Assembly (NCBI GenBank): GCA_021234155.1
Contig: JAJEKV010000074.1
Location: forward strand, 6,395,605-6,459,604
From: Isoetes taiwanensis
Lineage: Eukaryota > Streptophyta > Lycopodiopsida > Isoetales > Isoetaceae
Length of the DNA: 64,000 nt
Direction of reading: 5' to 3'
Position 1 is the first letter of the stretch, and the number at the start of each line of letters is the position of its first letter. Below are positions 57,629 to 64,000 of the stretch, in pieces. The notes beneath the pieces are model-generated. The model was not told where the DNA came from and did no database searches. It was given only the letters and a program-made list of their open reading frames with translations. The position numbers and the translations under genes were made by a program.

Positions 57629-59331
57629 ATGGCAACTCCAGTGCTAGAAGAGCCGGAGGAGCCCTGCGTCCCTTCATCCAACCCCACTGATATGCATGTG
57701 GATGGTGCTGATGTGCAGTCCCCTCTATCTAGCACAGACATGGCGGCAAAACTTCTACTGGGAGAGTACATAGATGATATCTCCAATCGCAGACCAGATG
57801 ACACTGGCAAAATTGACAGGTGCACACTGAAAAGAGAAACGGGGGCAAAGTCTCGCGCAACAAGCATAGCTCGGCAGGCATATGACAGATACTCTAGCCT
57901 AGCGGCAAGCCGTATCCGTGCTTCACCACCACCAAACCAGGCAGTTGAGGAGCACTGGAAATAGGTTCAAGCAATGGGAGAGGGCAACAGAGCTCGAATT
58001 GCTTGCTTGGCAGAGGAGATGCAGGCCTCCACACCCAAATTGCTCAAGAGGCAGCTGGCTAATGAAAAACAGCGTGTTTCAAGCATGGAGACCCGCTATA
58101 GCACCTAAGATGGCATTCGCTAAGTGGACTCTGGAAGGCAGAAGGACGAGAAGAGTCTTGCTGACGTGCAGGCCCGCATGGATTTCTTGTCCACCGCCAT
58201 TGAGACCATAATACAGGACAAGCAACGTGTTGAGCAGGAGACAATGGCAACCATATCCCGCCTTCAAGCAGAGGCTGAGAAGGCTGCTACTGTGATGCGA
58301 AAAGTCCAGGTCGCTTTTGGAGAGAGCCAGCCACAATTGAGAGCCCTTCAAACTAGGGTCCAAACACAAGAAGTGGCCTCATTAGCAATGAACCCTATGC
58401 TGGACTCTCGCTTGCAGAAACTGGAGCATAGCTCTGTAGCTCGAGATCATAAGGTGCAAGAGCTGAGAGCAGCCATCGCTGAACAAGACAAGGGCCTCCA
58501 TGCAGAGGCTCATGAGCAATTGCAGCAGTGCATGCGTGAATTGACAAGGCAGCAACAATTCCAGCAGGAGCTAAGCTCCCAGCTTCAGGAAGGAGAGACC
58601 ACTATACCTGCCACGGCAGTCCCACCTGCCCAAGAGTCTGCATGGCGTCAGCCAGGGCCGTCTACTACTGCACCGCCAAGTTGCTCCATGCCATCACTAC
58701 CCCAACATAGGCCACAACCTATGCCCCGCCGACAGCAAACAACACCTGTTGTGCCAGGTAGGATTGACCCAACAATTAGAGAGTTCCAGGAGCTGAGACG
58801 GAGAAGCCACAATGTGGTGGTACATGGCCTGACAGAAGAGGCAGGGGAGGACCTCATTAACCAGCTCCAGACGTTGATTCTTGCTCGAATGACATTCCCC
58901 ACACTGATACACATTATTAGGATGAGACGGTATGGTATCCAGCGCCCCGACCGCCCCCTGGTAATGTTCATAGTACGAGATGCGCAAGTAAAGCAGCCAT
59001 ACTGCACCAGGGTAGGCAGCTGAAGGGAACTGGCCTGTATGTTGACCGAGACCTGACCCCGGCCCAACAAGAAGACCACAGGCATGAGTTGGCCAAAGAC
59101 AAAAGCATTCGCAGACAGGGAGGAGCTGCAGGACTGATTCAGGGCAAGAGGCAAATATTCAGGCCGCCAAATGCTGCTACGAATCCTGTGAACCCTCCAG
59201 CAGCCCCTGACCATGCCATTGCTTCGCCTGCTACAGTCGCACGCCCTACTCTAGTTGCCTCACCTTCTGTTGCTCGCACATCTCAGGCTGCTTCCACTTC
59301 TGCCATCCCCCCGTTCTGCTGTCGCCACTGA
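57629..59331 (+). pseudogene. LINE ORF1 (coiled coil plus RRM-like)
   Basis: ATG at 57629 opens MATPVLEEPEEPCVPSSNPT; a TAG at 57962 interrupts. The large central part (58124-59023) is a long, Gln/Glu/Arg-rich coiled coil (ETMATISRLQAEAEKAATVM and following), then a Pro-rich linker and an RRM-like end with NVVVHGLTEEAGEDLINQLQ and RPLVMFIVRDA. A frameshift near 58995 moves the conserved end LKGTGLYVDRDLTPAQQEDH into the next frame (59020-59331). The protein would bind element RNA as a trimer or oligomer (family knowledge). Broken by at least two stops and two shifts. Confidence 0.75.
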
Positions 59332-59349
59332 ACTGCCAACAAATAGAAA

Positions 59350-62275
59350 TTGTGCCTCCGCATGGTCTCCTGGAATTATCAGGCTTCCCATGGCGAAAGG
59401 GAGATAGTCTCAACTCAGTTGCCGCAGACATGGATCTCATCTTCCTCATGGAAACATGGGAGCATGCAGGTTACAGGATACCCGTCTTGCCAGGATACCA
59501 GCGCTACTCAATCTTCAATGATTGCACAGGAAAACCGGGGGGGGGGGGGGGTGGTGCCTGCTACTACCGAACGGCCTTGGCACAGTCAATCTCCTTGTTC
59601 AAGACAGACAAGCACAACCGATACCTGTGGGTGCATGTGCAAAACTGCAGTAGCAGACCTCTCTTTGTGCCAGCCAACCCATGAGATTCCATCCCTTGAC
59701 TGATGATGTATTGTAGCTGCGTCCTGCAGAAGGAGCTTGTCCACGGACATCAGATGACAATCAGGTCACGCGCTATGGTAGACAATTGCTTTTCCTCTGT
59801 GGTATTTTTGACCTAGTAATCTACAATGGACTGGCACAATGGCCGTCCACCCGCAAGAGCACCTGTAGACAGGAAAACCAGGGGGGAGGATCTAGTGCGG
59901 TGGACTATGTGCTGGTGCCTGAGGGATATGCACGTCATCAAGCACTTCAAGGTGGGAACAGCTAATAGGGATGAAGAGATCGACTCAGATCACTTATCAC
60001 TGGCTTGGCAGGTTGTGCGAATCCCCTGTGCAACAACTCCTCACATGCCTCAGCTGCGATTGGATTATGAACATGCAAGGGCTTATGCCTAGATGCTTAT
60101 AGATGACCTGGCAGAAATTGTGCAATATCCTACACTAGAGCAACAGACAGGCCGGCTGACTGACGTGCTTAGGACTGCGGTAGAGAGGTGCTTTAGGATA
60201 AGCCGCCCGCGATGGACCTCTAAATATACAACTTTTCCACATAATCAATGGTTTGATGCAGAGTGCAAGGAACACAAATGCTGGCTCCGCCAGGTCACAG
60301 ACCTGCTTTACGCCCACATGCAGTCAGACAGTACCGCGTCTTTCTTAAAGCTAAGAAAGTCAGGTACATTGCAGTGCATCAAAGGGAAATGTTTTACCTT
60401 CTGGAATGTCACCCCAGGACCTTCTGGCGAAGGGTTCTCAGAAAGCCAGAACAGCCCACATGGAACATTACTTCCGAGCAGTGGAGGCAATACTTACAAC
60501 AGCTATATGACCCTTAGGGTGCATAGGCAGTATTACCCTTGGAAGAAGGCAAAGTGCTGGAAATCATGGATTCGGACGTGGAACAAGGCTTACAACGTCT
60601 TGCAATGGGAAAGCGCCAGACCTGGATAGTATGCAGGGAGAATTGCTTAAGTGGGCAGGGCCGTCCATAGTACCGGTGCTGACCGCATTGTTCAACAAGG
60701 CATTACAGGAAGGCTTCCCACTGCAGTGGACCAATAACAGAGTTATTCCCATCTATAAAGCAGGTGACCCGCACTGCCCAGCCAATTACTGGACAATCAT
60801 GGTCAGTTCAGTCTTTGCAAAACTGCTTGCTGGGATTCTCGAGCAGCAGTTGACGGGCTGGGCAGAGGCAGCAGAGGTGCAAGCCCTCACCCAGGTAGGA
60901 TTCAAACCCCGGCACTCAACCATTGACCACATCTTCACGTTGCGAACTCTAGTTGAAGACAGCAGGAACTGCCGTCAGGATCTATATTGTTGCTTCGTGG
61001 ATTTTGCGAAGGCGTTTGATACTGTGCCTCGGGAAAAACTATGGGCAAGATTGCGATAGCTAGGGGTTCTTGTAGATTGCAGTGTAAAAGATGCTCGGGT
61101 CGGTTGCAGCCGACACGCCAACCATTTGATAGTAGTATTGGGGTTCATCAGGGATGCCCTCTCTCCCCAACATTGTTTGGGCTTTACATTGATCAATTGG
61201 AGAGCTGGCTTGCTGATAATGGGGGCAACGGAGCTCACCTTATATGTTGATGATGTGGACCTCCTAGCTTACACACCAATAGACATGCAACGACATCTCG
61301 ATGCCCTGGACACATTCTGCCAAGCGGCTGATATGTGTGTCAACCTGGCCAAGACTAAGGTGGTTCTCATATCATCCTCATGTCAGCCGAGTATCTCTTC
61401 CTTCAGTTACCGAGGACAGAATGTGGAAATGGCATCCATATACAAATATTTGGGAGTGGAATTTCCTTCCACAATGATTGGGACATATCCATATGGCTAT
61501 GAGTGACGGCGGGCTGGAAGGCACTATGTGCGATGCAAAATAATAGTCATAGAGCAGAGTTGTATGATTGGGCCCATCAGTCACACCTGTTCAAGGTCTT
61601 AGTGGAGCCTGTCCTTTTATAGGGGGTTGAAGTATGGGGCCCAGTAGTATCCCTCGCTACCTAGAATGACTTGGAGCAGGTGCAGAAAGCCTTCTTGGTA
61701 CGAGCACTAGGGGTGAAGTCCACAGTCCCATATCAAATTCTACTGCAGGAGACGGGATTCTTGCCTCTTCAGAGGGCGGCCCTTGATCGCCACATTCTCT
61801 ATTTTCAGAAGATGGTCAATATAGACAATGCTCGTCTCCCTAACGTAGCTTATATCATGTGCAATGGGGCCGCAGCGCCTCAAGGCCTGTTGGAGGGAAA
61901 AGAGAGCTCAATGGTTGGCTAGATGGAATGTGTAGGAGCACAGGTGCATACATGTGCAAACAGAGGCAAATTGCCATAGCTTGAGGCAATATCTTGATGC
62001 TTGCTTCCTCAGCAAGCTTTGGGATGCCATTGCCCTTAAACAGGTCAAGACAACACACTACCAATGCCACATAAATCCCACATTGGAATGAGGCCCGCAA
62101 TGCTACCTGCATACCCACTTGCCTATGAAAAGGTACACACTCATTGCCTCCATTCCGCAAGGGCACACCGTCTTTGAATTGAGACGAGCAGATGGACTGG
62201 TGAGCCATGCCAGGACAGACTCTGTTAATGTGGCCAAATGGGAGTCATTGAGGATGAATCTCATACCCATCATAT
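59350..62275 (+). pseudogene. LINE ORF2 (endonuclease and reverse transcriptase)
   Basis: The endonuclease starts RMVSWNYQ (59359) and, in a second frame, has DMDLIFLMETWEHAGYRIPV and a glycine run coded by 12 consecutive G at 59538-59549. The catalytic His region is SDHLSLAWQV near 59985. RT: IVPVLTALFNKALQEGFPL, NNRVIPIYKAGDPHCPANYW, VGFKPRHSTIDHIF, CCFVDFAKAFDTVPREKLWA (60990-61050), GVHQGCPLSPTLFGLYIDQL (61138-61197) and YVDD (61243-61254) where YADD is common. The C-terminal region has a degraded Cys/His motif near 62240. Frames change near 59390, 60100, 60450, 61240 and 61507. Confidence 0.82.
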
Positions 62276-62752
62276 GATCAAATCCGAACGCGCTATGCTG
62301 AGTTGGTCAGGCCTGGCCAGCCGCTACATGTGACATTGAGCATGGCTTCCGTACGGGTGCTGGGATCATACCTTCAGGAGGTTATGGACATGCGAGATCA
62401 GCTATGTCTTCGAGCACACACTTGACATGTATATATACATTTATTTCATGATGATGTATACTTGTACAGTTTGACAGCATTCTTATTACTGCTGCAATTT
62501 TTCCCTCGAAAACCCTTCAGGGCGGGGTTTTTTTAACCCGGACAGTAATAAGTTTGTTGCACTCCTTTAGGGTCCCATAGGCCGATTGGTCTCAGTGGAC
62601 GATAAAAACCATTCTTTCTTTCTTTCTTCTTTGTCTCGGTTTTGGTGCTCCATGTTTCTACAATCCACTGTGATGTTTGTAGTGCCTTCACTGCAATTCG
62701 TCAGGGTCTCACTCAGTTTCACCTAAACCTCTGCCAAGAATTGCTTATGAGT

Positions 62753-63073
62753 GGGTAAAAGCATGTTAGGGGTGTCCATTTTTTAAACCTGCCAAAGTAT
62801 ATACAATAGATACTCCAGAAACTGGTAATTTCTCTTTTCTGTTTTCATGAAAACCAATCTAAAAATTCAAAATAAAAGCCTATGAAACATTGAGATTTGA
62901 TGTCATGTGAAATACAAACCTATTAGTGACTAAACAGACTGGATAACCCTAAAAATTAATATCTATTGAGACATTACATAAGTTCCACAGTACCCAATGA
63001 TGGCTACCTTTTTAGATACTTTTTTTGTCACTAAATGATACTTTTTAAGGGACACCCTAACATGCTTTTACTC
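62753..63073. mobile_element. MITE copy 2, 321 bp
   Basis: Ends GGGTAAAAGCATGTTAGG and, reverse-complemented on the right, GAGTAAAAGCATGTTAGG, followed by GTGTCC. Target duplication GAGT at 62749-62752 and 63074-63077. Collinear over its whole length with the 321-bp MITE at 34565 (shared internal AACCTGCCAAAGTA, AAAATAAAAG and ACTTTTTAAGG), but the two differ at many positions. Non-coding. Confidence 0.88.
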
Positions 63074-63077
63074 GAGT

Positions 63078-64000
63078 CCTAAAACCCTATGGGATGGCAT
63101 GAATAGCAAACCTCAAAAGCCACAGAAAACCTGAAAAGGGAGCTCCGCCATGCTGATAAGGCTTAGGACATCCAACAGCTAAAGCATCTTGTCAGTATAG
63201 GAGTTTGGATTGCATGCGCCAGATCTATACCTTATATTTGCATGAGAAGAGCTTTGCCTTGATCTCTAGCATCTTCCATCCATTCTCTTGCATTTCCAGT
63301 CTCTGTCTGTTTTCCATGAGACTTTGATGATTTGTAAGTTCAGAATCTCATATACTTGCCATGTTTATCAGAATAAAAAACAAAGGCAAGGAACGCACTT
63401 ACTTTTGTTACAGGTCAGGCATCTGTTACAGGCTGGGCAAATGGCACTGGACACTGGCGCCATAGTCTTTACTTGGATATATTTTATTTTATTTTTATGG
63501 CAACTTTTCCAGAACTTGGGGAAGATCTAGAGCTTGAACTAATGCTTCCTTGGCTCTTCTGAGCACCAAAAACTGCTTGCTCAAACTTGCTCAAACCCAA
63601 ACTTGCTTGCTCTTCCTGCTCGTTTCCTTCAAAACTTTGAAGCTTTTGCGTCTAGCTGCCAAAACTTGCACTGGTCGTTGCTCTCCAAAACCTGGTCGGC
63701 CTGCCCTGCAGGTCGCTCATCTGCTCTTCTATCAGTTCATGCCTTTTCAATAAAAATGGGATTCTGTTTCTGACCCTCTGATCAGTCTTGTCCAATCTCA
63801 TCTTCATTTAAAAGGACTTTTTCCCTTAGCTTTAAAAACCCAGCCAGCCCCAAAAAACTATTTTCAATTAAAACTTTATTTTTCGACCAAACTTTTTATA
63901 AAAAGCATTTGCCAACACAATGGAAAGCAGCAACCCACAAAAAATGAAAAACACAGGTAATATCCAGCTATATATATCAACCTGGACCCCAAAAATGAAT
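63078..64000. other. Unassigned right edge of window
   Basis: No gene recognised. Bases 63530-63760 are rich in CTTGCTC/AAACTTG phrases (TTGCTCAAACTTGCTCAAACC and similar), an internal short-period repetition. Confidence 0.4.

Larger units (their letters stand above)
57340..62640 (+). mobile_element. Second LINE retrotransposon, different clade, decayed
   Basis: 5' UTR with 58-bp repeats, a coiled-coil ORF1, then ORF2 with endonuclease, RT and a C-terminal zinc-finger region, and a 3' end with TTTCTTTCTTTCTT simple repeats near 62625. The RT signature FVDFAKAFDTVPR is closer to CR1/Jockey/RTE-like elements than to the plant L1 at 20-24 kb (FKRAFDSVRWDF). GC content is higher than in the first LINE. 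Many indels and stops. Its 3' end is collinear with the truncated copy at 16.9-17.6 kb. No target duplication found, and the 5' boundary is approximate. Confidence 0.85.

Noticed and set aside
1-64000. tRNA or rRNA genes
   Set aside because: None recognised by eye. The TGGTATCAGAG matches at 37016 and 38132 are retrotransposon primer sites, not tRNA genes.

Overview
The window looks like nuclear DNA of a land plant with a large, repeat-rich genome. Evidence: spliceosomal introns, a plant-type CWC22 splicing factor, a plant-specific nuclear protein gene, Ty1/copia elements primed by initiator-Met tRNA, plant L1-type LINEs and MITEs. I guess a fern or another non-flowering plant because of the second LINE type and the DUF7869-like transposase, but the sequence does not settle this. 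Only two host genes look intact: an 8-exon, 781-aa nuclear protein gene (10240-13350, minus) and CWC22 (52023-53870, minus). A METTL21-like methyltransferase at 3.7-4.2 kb is broken by frameshifts.

Layout: 1-3.6 kb unrecognised; 3.66-4.24 kb methyltransferase pseudogene; 10.2-13.4 kb 781-aa gene; 16.9-17.6 kb 5'-truncated LINE; 18.6-24.65 kb decayed L1-type LINE; 26.5-48.9 kb a nested mobile-element complex; about 50.2-51.0 kb an unidentified coding remnant; 52.0-53.9 kb CWC22; 57.4-62.6 kb a second, different LINE; 62.75-63.07 kb a MITE.

The nested complex is the most interesting part. Its oldest layer is an element of about 7.3 kb with two divergent genes. On the minus strand is a ParB-like domain joined to a beta-class DNA amino-methyltransferase (motif IV DLPYG, then motif I VLDAFSGSGTT). 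On the plus strand is a DUF7869-like, probably DDE/RNase H-fold transposase with a C-terminal chromatin-reader-like region. Nine exact copies of TTCCGGAA, mostly inside longer palindromes, lie in the methyltransferase gene, all in predicted introns; the densest cluster is in the 572-bp intron next to the divergent promoter region. The transposase gene reads continuously when a copia element with CTTAG target duplications (31609-46602) is removed. That copia carries a second copia in its left LTR (31638-37593, TAGTT duplications), a poly(A)-tailed retroposon in its right LTR (16-bp duplications) and a foldback element in its RT/RNase H region. The inner copia carries two MITEs. Both genes of the oldest layer are now broken, so this is a fossil of a system whose intact version should be sought elsewhere.

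All boundaries were read by eye; exon joins rest on GT/AG signals and reading-frame continuity, with no alignment or expression data.
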